NCBI RefSeq assembly: GCF_035917995.1
Contig: NZ_CP109131.1
Coordinates: 6,882,001-6,946,000, forward strand
Source of the DNA: Streptosporangium sp. NBC_01755
Lineage (GTDB): Bacteria > Actinomycetota > Actinomycetes > Streptosporangiales > Streptosporangiaceae
Direction: 5' to 3'
Length of the DNA stretch: 64,000 nucleotides
A model generated the notes under the pieces. It saw only the letters and a list, made by a program, of their open reading frames with translations, made no database searches and was not told the DNA's origin. The stretch's first letter is position 1, and every line of letters starts with the position of its first letter. Shown in pieces: positions 27,262-35,603 of the stretch. The position numbers were made by a program, and so were the translations under genes.

Positions 27262-28523
27262 TGGTGGACACCGGCTTTGACGTGGAGAGGATCAGGAAGG
27301 ACTTCCCGGTCCTCTCCCGAGAGCTTCCCGGCGGCAGGCCGCTGATCTATCTCGACTCGGGGAACTCCGCGCAGAAGCCCACCCAGGTGGTCGAGGCGAT
27401 GCGCGAGCACATGGCGATGCACTACAGCAACGTCGGCCGCGCCATGCACGCGCTGGGCGCCGAGTCCACCGAGGCGTACGAGAACGCCCGCGACAAGGTC
27501 GCCGCCTTCATCGGCGCGCCCGACCGTGACGAGGTGGTCTTCACCAAGAACGCCTCCGAGGCGCTCAACCTGGTGGCGTACGCCTTCGGCAACCCCATCG
27601 GCGAGGACCCGCGCTTCCGGCTCGGCCCCGGCGACGAGATCGTCATCTCCGAGATGGAGCACCACTCCAACATCGTGCCGTGGCAGATGCTCGCGCAGCG
27701 CACGGGCGCGACGCTGCGCTGGTTCTCCGTCACCGACTCCGGCCGGCTGGACCTGTCGAACCTCGACGAACTCGTCACCGAGCGCACGAAGATCGTCTCG
27801 ATCGTGCACCAGTCGAACGTGCTGGGCACGGTCAACCCGGTCGCCCCGGTGCTCGCCAGGGTCCGCGAGGTCGGCGCGCTGATGATGCTCGACGCCTCGC
27901 AGTCGGTGCCCCACCAGAAGGTGGACGTGGCCGCGCTGGGTGTCGACTTCCTGGCCTTCACCGGCCACAAGGTCGTCGGCCCCTCGGGGATCGGCGTGCT
28001 GTGGGCCCGCGGTGAGCTGCTTTCGGCCATGCCCCCGTTCCTGGGCGGCGGCGAGATGATCGAGGCGGTCTGGATGGATCACTCGACCTACGCGCCCGCG
28101 CCGCACAAGTTCGAGGCGGGCACGCCGCCGATCGTCGAGGCCATCGGTCTCGGCGCCGCGGTCGACTACCTGTCCGAGATCGGGATGGACGCCGTCGTCC
28201 GGCACGAGCACGAGCTCACCGCCTACGCGCTCGGGTCGCTGGGGGAGATCCCGGGTCTGAAGGTGATCGGCCCGCTGGACCTCGCCGACCGCGGCGGCAC
28301 CGTCTCGTTCACGCTGGAGGGGATTCACCCGCACGATGTCGGGCAGATCCTGGATGACAACTTCGGCGTGGCGGTACGCGTGGGGCATCACTGCGCTCGT
28401 CCGCTCCACCTGAGATTCGGGATTCCCGCGACCACGCGGGCGTCCTTCTACCTGTACAACACACCGGCCGAGATCGACGCTCTGGTCCGCGGCCTCCACC
28501 ACGTGCGGAAGGTGTTCGCCTAG
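27261..28523 (+). CDS. sufS: cysteine desulfurase SufS
   Basis: 420 aa, ATG overlapping the sufC stop. PLP-dependent group II desulfurase that supplies persulfide sulfur from cysteine. Seen: IYLDSGNSAQKPTQVVEAM, FTKNASEALNLVAYAFG, EMEHHSNIVPWQ, MLDASQSVPHQKVDV, the PLP lysine in DFLAFTGHKVVGPSGIGVLW, and the active-site Cys loop RVGHHCARPLHLRFG. It hands sulfur to SufU, encoded next. Confidence 0.97.
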
Positions 28524-28641
28524 TCATGCCCGAGCAGTCGAGCCGGCGGGCGAGCGAACGGCGGGCGCCACACGCCCACGGCACGGCGTCCGGCGACGCG
28601 CGAGCGTACGGCGCAGCGAACGAGAAGGTGAGCACGACCCT

Positions 28642-29079
28642 ATGATCGCCGAGTCCATGTACCAGGAGCTGATCCTGGAGCACTACAAACACCCGCAGGG
28701 GAGGGGTCTTCGCGACCCGTACGACGCCGAGGTCCACCATGTGAACCCGACGTGCGGCGACGAGATCACCATGCGGGTGAAGCTGGGCGACGGCGGCAAG
28801 GTCGAGGACGTCTCCTACGACGGGCAGGGCTGTTCCATCAGCCAGGCCGCGGCCTCGGTGCTGCACGAGCTGGCCACCGGCTCGACCGTCGACGACTCGC
28901 TCGGCGTCGTGGAGGAGTTCACCCGGCTCATGCAGGGCCGGGGGAAGGTCGAGGCGGACGAGGACGTGCTGGGCGACGCCGTGGCCTTCGCGGGGGTCGC
29001 GAAGTTTCCCGCTCGGGTGAAGTGCGCGCTACTGGCCTGGATGGCCTACAAGGACGCGGTCGTGAGGAGCATGAAATGA
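28642..29079 (+). CDS. sufU: zinc-dependent sulfurtransferase SufU
   Basis: 145 aa. SufU accepts persulfide from SufS in organisms lacking SufE. The three Zn/sulfur ligating cysteines are visible: NPTCGDEI near 38-45, DGQGCSISQAAAS near 61-73 (with the SufU-type insertion before the third Cys) and PARVKCALLAWMA near 127. The start at 28642 follows a GAAGGTGAG-like RBS. The 118 bp after sufS contain no gene. Its end overlaps sufT (ATGA). Confidence 0.95.
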   Translation: MIAESMYQELILEHYKHPQGRGLRDPYDAEVHHVNPTCGDEITMRVKLGDGGKVEDVSYDGQGCSISQAAASVLHELATGSTVDDSLGVVEEFTRLMQGRGKVEADEDVLGDAVAFAGVAKFPARVKCALLAWMAYKDAVVRSMK

Positions 29080-29450
29080 GCAAGGCTGTTGAGACGCCGA
29101 CCACGGCGTACGACGGGGACACCACCCATGACGAGGTCATGGAGGCCCTCAAGGACGTCGTGGACCCCGAACTCGGCATCAACGTGGTCGACCTGGGCCT
29201 GATCTACGGGCTCCACCTGGACCCCGCCGAAGGGGGCGAGGGGGACGCGTTGCCGGTCGCCACCATCGACATGACGCTGACCAGCGCGGCCTGCCCGCTG
29301 ACCGACGTCATCGAGGACCAGGCGCACTCGGCCCTGAACGGCATGGTCTCCAATGTGAAGATCAACTGGGTCTGGCTCCCGCCGTGGGGCCCGGACAAGA
29401 TCACTGACGAGGGTCGCGAGCAGCTCAGGATGCTCGGTTTCAACGTCTGA
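29076..29450 (+). CDS. sufT: Fe-S assembly factor SufT (MIP18/DUF59 family)
   Basis: 124 aa; the ATG overlaps the sufU stop. DUF59 domain: VMEALKDVVDPELGINVVDLGLIYGL, DMTLTSAACPLTDVIEDQ with the conserved Cys, and VNWVWLPPW-type C-terminus (INWVWLPPWGPDKITDEGREQL). These proteins help maturation of Fe-S target proteins. Last gene of the suf operon, followed by a hairpin terminator. Confidence 0.95.
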   Translation: MSKAVETPTTAYDGDTTHDEVMEALKDVVDPELGINVVDLGLIYGLHLDPAEGGEGDALPVATIDMTLTSAACPLTDVIEDQAHSALNGMVSNVKINWVWLPPWGPDKITDEGREQLRMLGFNV

Positions 29451-29462
29451 GACGCGGTTTTC

Positions 29463-29497
29463 GGTACGGCTCGCACCCCCCGGGTTCGGGCCGTACC
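29463..29497 (+). terminator. terminator after the suf operon
   Basis: GGTACGGC (29463-29470) pairs exactly with GCCGTACC (29490-29497) around a GC-rich loop that contains a further small stem. It lies 13 nt after the sufT stop. Confidence 0.55.
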
Positions 29498-29509
29498 CGA
29501 TTGTGTGAG

Positions 29510-29811
29510 AGGATCTCCGAGGCCGGGAAGAAAAGCCCGGCTGGGAGTGTTAACTCCAACCGACGGACAAGCGGCCGGCTGATGCCGGACGCCCCGACCG
29601 AACTCGGCACTGCGAACGCCGGGTATGCTTGATCGTGGTTTGACTGCGTGCGGGTAATGCTAGACCCGCCCCGTGCGGTGCGCCTCGACTTGCACCGCAC
29701 TACCACCCCCATGTGGGTGTTGATCAAGCGCGGCCTCAGGCCGCGCGTTCCAGGCTCGTCCTTTCGCAGAAGTGACGTGCCCCGTTCTTCTATCGAAAGG
29801 CACGAGTCTTC
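29510..29811 (+). promoter_or_regulatory. highly structured 5' leader of the DEAD-box helicase gene
   Basis: About 300 nt without a gene hold a series of separate perfect hairpins on the plus strand: GCCGGG/CCCGGC near 29522-29541, GGAGT/ACTCC near 29544-29557, CCGG/CCGG near 29575, GCGGGT/ACCCGC near 29650-29670, GTGCGGTG/CACCGCAC near 29674-29700, CACCC/GGGTG near 29704-29719, and GCGCGGCC-TCA-GGCCGCGC near 29728-29746. The spacing and number suggest a folded RNA leader, possibly for cold-shock or self-regulated expression. I cannot match it to a named RNA family. Confidence 0.55.
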
Positions 29812-31536
29812 GTGACCATGCTTGACGCTGTTCTGCCCGAAATCACCGAAATCTCCCAGGTCTCCGCAGGCACGTCCGAGTTCACCCTCCTCGGTCTGCC
29901 GAAGCCGCTGGTGACCGGTCTCTCCCGTGCGGGCATCGACAGTCCCTTCCCCATCCAGCGGGCCACGATCCCCGACATCCTCGCCGGCCACGACGTCCTC
30001 GGCCGCGGCCAGACCGGCTCGGGTAAGACGCTCGCCTTCGGCCTGCCCATGATGACTCGCATCGCCGGAGCCAAGGCCCGCCCCGGCCACCCGCTGGCCG
30101 TCGTGCTGGTGCCGACCCGCGAGCTCGCCATGCAGGTGACCGACGCGCTGGAGCCCCTCGGCCGTGGCCTGTCGCTGCGGATGAAGACCGTTGTCGGCGG
30201 CATGTCCATGGGTCGTCAGATCGAGGCGCTGCGCCGCGGCGTCGAGGTCGTGGTGGCCACCCCCGGCCGCCTGACCGACCTCATGCAGCAGGGTGAGTGC
30301 ATGCTGGACGAGGTCCAGGTGACGATCCTCGACGAGGCCGACCACATGTGCGACCTCGGCTTCTTCCCGGTCGTCAGCGCGATCCTGCAGCAGACCCCGG
30401 CCGACAGCCAGCGCCTGCTGTTCTCCGCGACCCTTGACGGTGACGTGGACAAGCTCGTCCGCCGCTTCCTCACCAACCCGGTGACCCACTCCATGGCCCC
30501 GGCCGCCTCCTCGGTCGACACCATGGAGCACCACGTGCTGGAGGTGCACCGCGACGACAAGTTCCCGGTGACCGCCGAGATCGCCAACCGCGAGGGCCGG
30601 ACCATCATCTTCGTGCGCACCCAGCACGGCGTGGACCGGCTGTGCAAGCAGCTCGCCCAGGTCGGCATCAAGGCCGGCGGCCTGCACGGCGGCAAGCGCC
30701 AGAACCAGCGCACCCGCATCCTGGCCGAGTTCAAGGAAGGCACGATCAACGTCCTGGTCTGCACGGACGTCGCGGCCCGTGGCATCCACGTCGACAACAT
30801 CAGCCTTGTGCTGCACGTCGACCCGCCCCAGGACCACAAGAGCTACCTGCACCGCGGCGGCCGCACCGCCCGCGCCGGGGAGAAGGGCACCGTCATGACG
30901 CTGGTGCTCCCCAACGAGCGCCGCTCCACCGACGCGATGACCCGCCGCGCGGGCATCAAGCCGTTCCGCGTCAAGGTCACCCCGGGCCACCCGCGCCTGG
31001 AGGAGGTCGCCGGTGCGCGTACCCCCAGCGGCGAGCCGATCCCGGTCTGGGAGCCCTCGGCTCCGGCCGCCAAGCAGCGCCAGGGGCGCGGCGGTTTCGG
31101 CGGCAACGGCGGCGGGCGTGGCCCGCGCCGCTTCCGCTCCGAGCGTCCCGCCCACGGCGAGGGCCAGCAGCCCCGTGAGCGTGCCTTCGGCGACGACTCC
31201 CGCGGCGGCCAGTACCGTTCCGAGCGCCCGGCCGGCGGCGGTTTCCGCTCCGACCGTCCCGCGGGCGGCGGCTACCGCTCCGACCGCGGCGAGCGCCCGG
31301 CCGGTGGCGGCTTCCGTTCCGAGCGTCCGGCGGGCGGTTACCGCGGTGGCGAGCGGCGCGAGCCGTTCCGCGCAGACCGTCCGGCCCCGGCCGGCGGCGG
31401 TTTCCGCTCCGAGCGTCCCGCGGGCGAGCGCGAGCCCTTCCGCGGTGACCGTCAGGGCGGCGGCTTCCGCGGCGGCGAGTTCCGCGCCGACGGCCGCGGC
31501 TCCGCCCCGCGCGGCGGCAGCCGCTACGGCCGCTGA
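29812..31536 (+). CDS. DEAD-box ATP-dependent RNA helicase
   Basis: 574 aa, GTG start with GAAAGG about 10 nt upstream (ATG at 29818 is the alternative). All helicase motifs are present: Q motif region GIDSPFPIQRATIPDIL, I GQTGSGKT, Ia PTRELA, Ib TPGRL, II DEADHM, III SAT, IV IIFVRTQHGVDRL, V TDVAARGIHV, VI HRGGRTARAGEKG. The last 130 residues are an RGG-like low-complexity tail built of repeated GGFRSERPAGG/FRADRPA units, typical of actinobacterial RhlE/DeaD-type enzymes and probably RNA-binding. Likely unwinds structured RNA in ribosome assembly or cold adaptation. Monocistronic, between a structured leader and a strong terminator. Confidence 0.95.
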   Translation: MTMLDAVLPEITEISQVSAGTSEFTLLGLPKPLVTGLSRAGIDSPFPIQRATIPDILAGHDVLGRGQTGSGKTLAFGLPMMTRIAGAKARPGHPLAVVLVPTRELAMQVTDALEPLGRGLSLRMKTVVGGMSMGRQIEALRRGVEVVVATPGRLTDLMQQGECMLDEVQVTILDEADHMCDLGFFPVVSAILQQTPADSQRLLFSATLDGDVDKLVRRFLTNPVTHSMAPAASSVDTMEHHVLEVHRDDKFPVTAEIANREGRTIIFVRTQHGVDRLCKQLAQVGIKAGGLHGGKRQNQRTRILAEFKEGTINVLVCTDVAARGIHVDNISLVLHVDPPQDHKSYLHRGGRTARAGEKGTVMTLVLPNERRSTDAMTRRAGIKPFRVKVTPGHPRLEEVAGARTPSGEPIPVWEPSAPAAKQRQGRGGFGGNGGGRGPRRFRSERPAHGEGQQPRERAFGDDSRGGQYRSERPAGGGFRSDRPAGGGYRSDRGERPAGGGFRSERPAGGYRGGERREPFRADRPAPAGGGFRSERPAGEREPFRGDRQGGGFRGGEFRADGRGSAPRGGSRYGR

Positions 31537-31569
31537 TCACCTCGTAGGGCCTCCAAGAGATAACCCGGT

Positions 31570-31625
31570 GAGAACCCCGAAGGGGCCGGTACGGCGCACG
31601 CCGTACCGGCCCCTTCGGGGTTCTC
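31570..31625 (+). terminator. perfect 26-bp stem terminator
   Basis: GAGAACCCCGAAGGGGCCGG... (31570-31595) is the exact reverse complement of 31600-31625 around the 4-nt loop GCAC. It lies 33 nt after the helicase stop. No U-tract follows, but the stem is exceptionally stable and symmetric, so it could act on both strands. Confidence 0.85.
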
Positions 31626-31786
31626 CGGCCGGAGTCGTCACCGACTCGGTCGCGGGACGGTCGACCGGAGTGGTGATCTCCGGAGAGCAGCCGGCGGCTC
31701 GCGGCACGCGCGGGTGGACCCGCACACGTTTGGGTCGGCGAGCCCGTTAGGCTTGACGCGCACATCCGACGACGCCGAGAGAGATC

Positions 31787-32050
31787 ATGAAGACCTTCGA
31801 AGAGCTGTACGCCGAGCTGTCCGACAAGGCGCGCACCCGGCCCGAGGGCTCGGGCACCGTGGCCGCGCTGGACGCCGGGGTCCATGCCATCGGCAAGAAG
31901 GTCGTGGAGGAGGCCGCCGAGAGCTGGATGGCGGCCGAGCACGAGTCGAACGAACGGGCGGCCGAGGAGATCTCCCAGCTCCTCTACCACGTGCAGGTCC
32001 TCATGATCGCCAAGGGGATCGGGCTGGACGAGGTCTACAAGCATCTGTGA
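31787..32050 (+). CDS. hisE: phosphoribosyl-ATP diphosphatase
   Basis: 87 aa, stand-alone HisE (not fused to HisI). It converts phosphoribosyl-ATP to phosphoribosyl-AMP, the second step of histidine synthesis. Seen: [48 protein letters not shown] with the MazG-like acidic EExxE metal site, and [18 protein letters not shown]. It sits 60 bp ahead of hisG, the usual actinobacterial pair. ATG start. Confidence 0.96.
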   Translation: MKTFEELYAELSDKARTRPEGSGTVAALDAGVHAIGKKVVEEAAESWMAAEHESNERAAEEISQLLYHVQVLMIAKGIGLDEVYKHL

Positions 32051-32110
32051 GCCGGTGCGCCCGGCTTCCGGTCCGTAGGCAGATCCCGTCCACACATAAG
32101 GAACCCAGCC

Positions 32111-32956
32111 ATGCTTCGCATCGCCGTACCGAACAAGGGCGCCCTCACCGAGGCCGCCCAGACGATACTCAAGGAAGCCGGATACCGCGCCCGCAAGGAC
32201 AGCAAGGAGCTCGTGGTCGTCGACCCGGAGAACTCCTGCGAGCTGTTCTTCCTGCGGCCCAAGGACATCGCCGTCTATGTCGGCGAGGGCACCCTGGAGG
32301 CCGGGATCACCGGCCGCGACATGCTCCACGACTCCGGGGCACAGGTCGAGGAGATCATCCCGCTCGGTTTCGGCCGCTCCACCTTCCGCTTCGCCGCGAA
32401 CCCGGGTGACTTCGACTCCGCCGCCGACCTCAAGGGCAGGCGCATCGCCACCTCCTACAAGGGCCTGCTGGAGTCCTACCTGGCCGAGCAGGGCGTCGAC
32501 GCCCGGGTGATCAAGCTGGACGGCGCCGTCGAGACCGCCATCCGGCTGGGCGTGGCCGATGCCGTGGCCGACGTCGTGGAGACCGGCACCACGCTGCGCA
32601 ACATCGGCCTGGAGGTGTTCGGCGAGCCGATCGCCCACTCCGAGGGTGTGCTGATCAAGCGGATCGGCGCCGTGCAGACCCCGGGCCTGCAGCAGCTCGT
32701 CCGCCGCCTGCAGGGCGTGCTGATGGCGCGTGACTACGTGATGATGGACTACGACATCCGCGCCGAGCGGATCGAGGAGGCCATCGCCCTCACCCCCGGG
32801 ATGGAGGGTCCCACGGTCTCCCCGCTGCACCGGGAGGGCTGGGTCGCGGTCCGGGCCATGGTCCCGCGCAAGGGGCACCAGCAGGTCATGGACCAGCTCT
32901 GGGAGATCGGCGCCAAGGCCATCCTGGTGACCGCCATCTTCGCCTGCCGGATCTGA
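32111..32956 (+). CDS. hisG: ATP phosphoribosyltransferase (long form)
   Basis: 281 aa. It catalyses the first committed step of histidine synthesis, ATP + PRPP to phosphoribosyl-ATP. Seen: MLRIAVPNKGALTEAAQTIL, FLRPKDIAVYVGEGTLEAGITGRDML, ATSYKGLLESYLAEQGV, the PRPP loop DAVADVVETGTTLRNIGLEV, and a C-terminal ACT-like domain (about 205-281) for histidine feedback inhibition. It is the HisZ-independent long form. A possible hairpin with GGCGCGCCG/CGGCGCGCC arms (32960-32994) follows the stop. Confidence 0.96.
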   Translation: MLRIAVPNKGALTEAAQTILKEAGYRARKDSKELVVVDPENSCELFFLRPKDIAVYVGEGTLEAGITGRDMLHDSGAQVEEIIPLGFGRSTFRFAANPGDFDSAADLKGRRIATSYKGLLESYLAEQGVDARVIKLDGAVETAIRLGVADAVADVVETGTTLRNIGLEVFGEPIAHSEGVLIKRIGAVQTPGLQQLVRRLQGVLMARDYVMMDYDIRAERIEEAIALTPGMEGPTVSPLHREGWVAVRAMVPRKGHQQVMDQLWEIGAKAILVTAIFACRI

Positions 32957-32959
32957 CCC

Positions 32960-32994
32960 GGCGCGCCGCGGGGACGCCCGCCTCACGGCGCGCC
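32960..32994 (+). terminator. possible terminator after hisG
   Basis: GGCGCGCCG and CGGCGCGCC are inverted arms around 17 nt that can also pair internally (GCGGG/CCCGC). No U-tract. Confidence 0.35.
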
Positions 32995-33055
32995 TGACCG
33001 CTGTCCCTGCGGTGCCTGTCGGTCCGGGTCTGCGGCGGTGTCCCGGATCTGACAA

Positions 33056-33330
33056 ATGTCACTTCCAACGGCGGGACGGACGAGCGTCCGTCCCGCCTCC
33101 GGCGGCTGTCGGGGATCTCCATCGGCCTGGTCTACCGGTGCTTCCCGATGCTTCCCGATGCTTCCCGGTGCTTCCCGGTGCTTCCCGGTGCTGGAGATCG
33201 TCGCCGGCGAGCTGGACGGCGCCCGTGCCGCCCTGGAGGCGGCGGGGACGCGGCTGACGATTCCGTAAGACGCACGCCCGCAACCGCATCGAGGCGGTCG
33301 AGCGCGCCCGGACCCAGGGCCGGCTCTGAG
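33056..33330 (+). pseudogene. degenerate coding remnant, family not recognised
   Basis: Within the 380-bp gap after hisG, one frame ends LEIVAGELDGARAALEAAG, then TRLTIP and a stop. The next frame continues KTHARNRIEAVERARTQGRL and a stop at 33330, as if one base were lost near 33267. The amphipathic helical composition looks like a real protein C-terminus broken by a frameshift. I cannot name the family, and the start side dissolves into a 10-bp repeat. Confidence 0.3.
33141..33190. repeat. five 10-bp tandem repeats
   Basis: Two copies of CTTCCCGATG then three of CTTCCCGGTG, exactly contiguous. Confidence 0.97.
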
Positions 33331-33336
33331 GCGGGT

Positions 33337-34179
33337 TCACGAGGAGAGTGCCGCGGCCTCCTCGGCCTCGATCTGCTCGTTCCACTCGCGCTTGGAGGAG
33401 CGCCATGCCTCGTCGTCGCGGCCCAGGCGCCAGTAGCCCGAGATGGACAGCTGGGACAGCGGGATGCCGCGCTCGGTGCGCAGGTGGCGCCTGAGCTCGC
33501 GGACGAAGCCCGCCTCGCCGTGGACGAAGGCGTGCACGGTGCCGTCGGGGAAGTCCAGTTCACGGACCGCCCTGACCAGCCGCTCACCGAACGGGGCACC
33601 CATGCGGTGTAGCCAGACGATCTTCACGTCGCCAGGGGAGTCGAGTCGCTGCTCCTCCCCGGGGTCCTCGATCTCGATGAAGGCCCAGGCCCGAGCCCCG
33701 GCGGGAAGGTGCCCCAGGGAGGCGGCGATGGCCGGCAGCGCGCTCTCGTCTCCCGCGAACAGGTGCCAGCCGGCTTCCGGATCGGGGGTGTAGGCCCCAC
33801 CCGGGCCGAAGAAACAGATCTCCTCACCCGGTTGGACCCGGTCGGCCCACGGCCCCGCGAGGCCGCTGTCGCCGTGGTGGACGAAGTCGATCGTCAGCTC
33901 GCCCGCGTCGGCGTCCCAGTGGCGGACGGTGTAGGTGCGGGTGGTGGGCCACTGCTCGCGGGGCAGGTCACGGCGGATCGCCTCCAGATCGAACGGCTGC
34001 GGGTAGCTCACCCCCGCCGGGGCGAACAGCAGCTTCACGTAGTGGTCCGTGTACTCGTCCGCGTGGAAACCGGCAAGCCCCTGGCCGCCGAGCACCACCC
34101 GGATCATGTGCGGGGTGAGCCGTTCGACCCGCTGGACCCGGACGCTCGTCACCTTGCGCGCGGGTTTCTCGTCTGCCAT
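33337..34179 (-). CDS. siderophore-interacting protein (FAD-dependent ferric-siderophore reductase)
   Basis: 280 aa from the ATG at 34179 (MADEKPARKVTSV) with GGAG 6-8 nt upstream. ViuB/YqjH family: VQRVERLTPHMIRVVLGG, the FAD-binding RTYTVRHWDADAGELTIDFVHHGDSGLAGPWADRVQPG, the nucleotide-binding GGAYTPDPEAGWHLFAGDESALPAI, and C-terminal ISGYWRLGRDDEAWRSSKREW. It releases iron from imported ferric siderophores by reduction in the cytosol. A perfect iron box lies 21 bp upstream, so iron repression is likely. No siderophore uptake genes are adjacent. Confidence 0.95.
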   Translation of the reverse strand: MADEKPARKVTSVRVQRVERLTPHMIRVVLGGQGLAGFHADEYTDHYVKLLFAPAGVSYPQPFDLEAIRRDLPREQWPTTRTYTVRHWDADAGELTIDFVHHGDSGLAGPWADRVQPGEEICFFGPGGAYTPDPEAGWHLFAGDESALPAIAASLGHLPAGARAWAFIEIEDPGEEQRLDSPGDVKIVWLHRMGAPFGERLVRAVRELDFPDGTVHAFVHGEAGFVRELRRHLRTERGIPLSQLSISGYWRLGRDDEAWRSSKREWNEQIEAEEAAALSS

Positions 34180-34200
34180 ACGCCACTCCGGGGGAGTCAA

Positions 34201-34218
34201 AGTTAGGTGAACCTAACT
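34201..34218. promoter_or_regulatory. DtxR/IdeR-type iron box
   Basis: AGTTAGGT-GA-ACCTAACT is a perfect 8+8 palindrome containing the TTAGG...CCTAA core of actinobacterial iron boxes. It ends 22 bp before the siderophore-interacting protein start. Confidence 0.8.
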
Positions 34219-34370
34219 CGTACCATACGTCACCGAAGTGCGGTGATGGTGTCCGCCGCCCGGCCTGTCCGCTCCGGGGCGGTGATCGCTGCTGTGAATC
34301 TACTTTGTAAAGGCGTCGGGGCCGGTGCGGAAACCCCACGATCCCGGATGCCGGCGAGCCGGGCCGTGCC

Positions 34371-35471
34371 TCAGTGGCGCATGGACGCGACCTGGCGGAT
34401 CAGGTCGGAGACCCGCACGATGCCCATGCAGCGGCCGACCTCGTCGGTGACCACCAGGTCGTCGTAGACGCGCTCGGCGTCGCGCCCCGCGACCTGCATG
34501 GCCGCGATGGCGGAGGTCGTCTTGGGAACCGCGCGGGCGGGGTCGGCCAGCCGTCCGGCGGGTTTCCTGCCGTGCAGGGCGTGGCCGAACCGGCCGGAGA
34601 TCGACAGCAGGAAGCGGCTACGGTCGAGGCTGCCCCTGGGACGCTGGTACTCGTCGACGAGGACCACGCTGGTGATGGACGGCTCGCCGCCGAAGGCGTT
34701 GATCACGGCCTCGGCGGTGGCCTCGTAGGGCAGGGTCACCGCGGGTAGCAGGAACTCCTGGACGCGTGGACCGAGCGTGAACCGAGACGGCTCCTGCTCG
34801 ACGACCGGGAGCGGCACGTGCACCCGGCCGGACGGTCCGGGGGTCAGCAGCGGGCCCTGTGCGAGCCGTACCCCCCAGCCGCGGAGTGCGGAGAGCTGGG
34901 CCTCGTCGCTCACGCCGGAGGCCAGCACGTGCGCGCCCGCCTCCCTGGCGAGCCGGGCCAGACCCTCGCCGATCGCGGTGCGGCGCGGGTCGCGGGGCAC
35001 CTGGGCGATCAGGTCCGGGGAGATCACCGCCAGGTACGGTGCGGCGTCGGCGAGAAGGTCCAGCGGGATGTGCCCGGTGCCCAGGTCGCCCACCGCGATG
35101 AGGTAGCCGATGGCGCGCAGGCCGTCCAGGCCGACGATCAGGGAGCGGCGCTCGAACTGGGCGAAGTCGCCCCGTACGGTGAGGATCACCTCGCGGGGTC
35201 GCCGCCCGGACGCGCGGAGGGCCTCGTGGAGCGGTGCCAGTGCGGCCGTGCCGCCGATCACCGCGACCGTCGGCAGGGTCAGCACCAGCGGGAGCAGGGT
35301 CTCGCCGGCGGCGGCGTCGTGCACCGTCTGGATCGTGGTGGAGATGTTCCCGCGGCCCTCGCCTCCCGCCTGGAGTGCGATGACGCCTCCGGTGTCGAGG
35401 TCGACGACAGGCGTGAGGCTCGCGGGGGCCGCTGCGGAGGCCTGCGGGTTGACGTGCGCTCTGGTCGTCAC
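34371..35471 (-). CDS. degenerate EAL-domain protein with C-terminal CBS-like region
   Basis: About 366 aa from the GTG at 35471; no RBS is visible, so the start is uncertain, and the open frame to 35945 is antisense to the next gene. Residues 15-240 follow the EAL TIM-barrel pattern (PVVDLDTGGVIALQAGGEGR, YLIAVGDLGTGHIPLDLL, ARLAREAGAHVLASGVSDEAQL, GVRLAQGPLLTPG). The catalytic E-A-L is replaced by ALQAGG, the DDFG is GDLG and the lysine is not evident. It is therefore probably not a c-di-GMP phosphodiesterase, but a binding or scaffold protein. The C-terminus (DDLVVTDEVGRCMGIVRVSDLIRQV) looks like a CBS motif. Confidence 0.75.
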   Translation of the reverse strand: MTTRAHVNPQASAAAPASLTPVVDLDTGGVIALQAGGEGRGNISTTIQTVHDAAAGETLLPLVLTLPTVAVIGGTAALAPLHEALRASGRRPREVILTVRGDFAQFERRSLIVGLDGLRAIGYLIAVGDLGTGHIPLDLLADAAPYLAVISPDLIAQVPRDPRRTAIGEGLARLAREAGAHVLASGVSDEAQLSALRGWGVRLAQGPLLTPGPSGRVHVPLPVVEQEPSRFTLGPRVQEFLLPAVTLPYEATAEAVINAFGGEPSITSVVLVDEYQRPRGSLDRSRFLLSISGRFGHALHGRKPAGRLADPARAVPKTTSAIAAMQVAGRDAERVYDDLVVTDEVGRCMGIVRVSDLIRQVASMRH

Positions 35472-35603
35472 ATTCAGAAGGATGGGGGTTGCTGTGGCAT
35501 CACAGAAGCAACGTGCAGCGATGTTCACTGATATTTCGCTGTTCGTTGGATTTGGTCGGCGAGATCGTGTGTTCCGCGAGGTCAGCCGGTAGTGTCGCGT
35601 TTC

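Noticed and set aside
33141-33190. Possible CRISPR array
   Set aside because: Contiguous decamers with no spacers and no cas genes. The same reasoning applies to the arrays at 11870-12030, 13478-13560 and 19441-19500.
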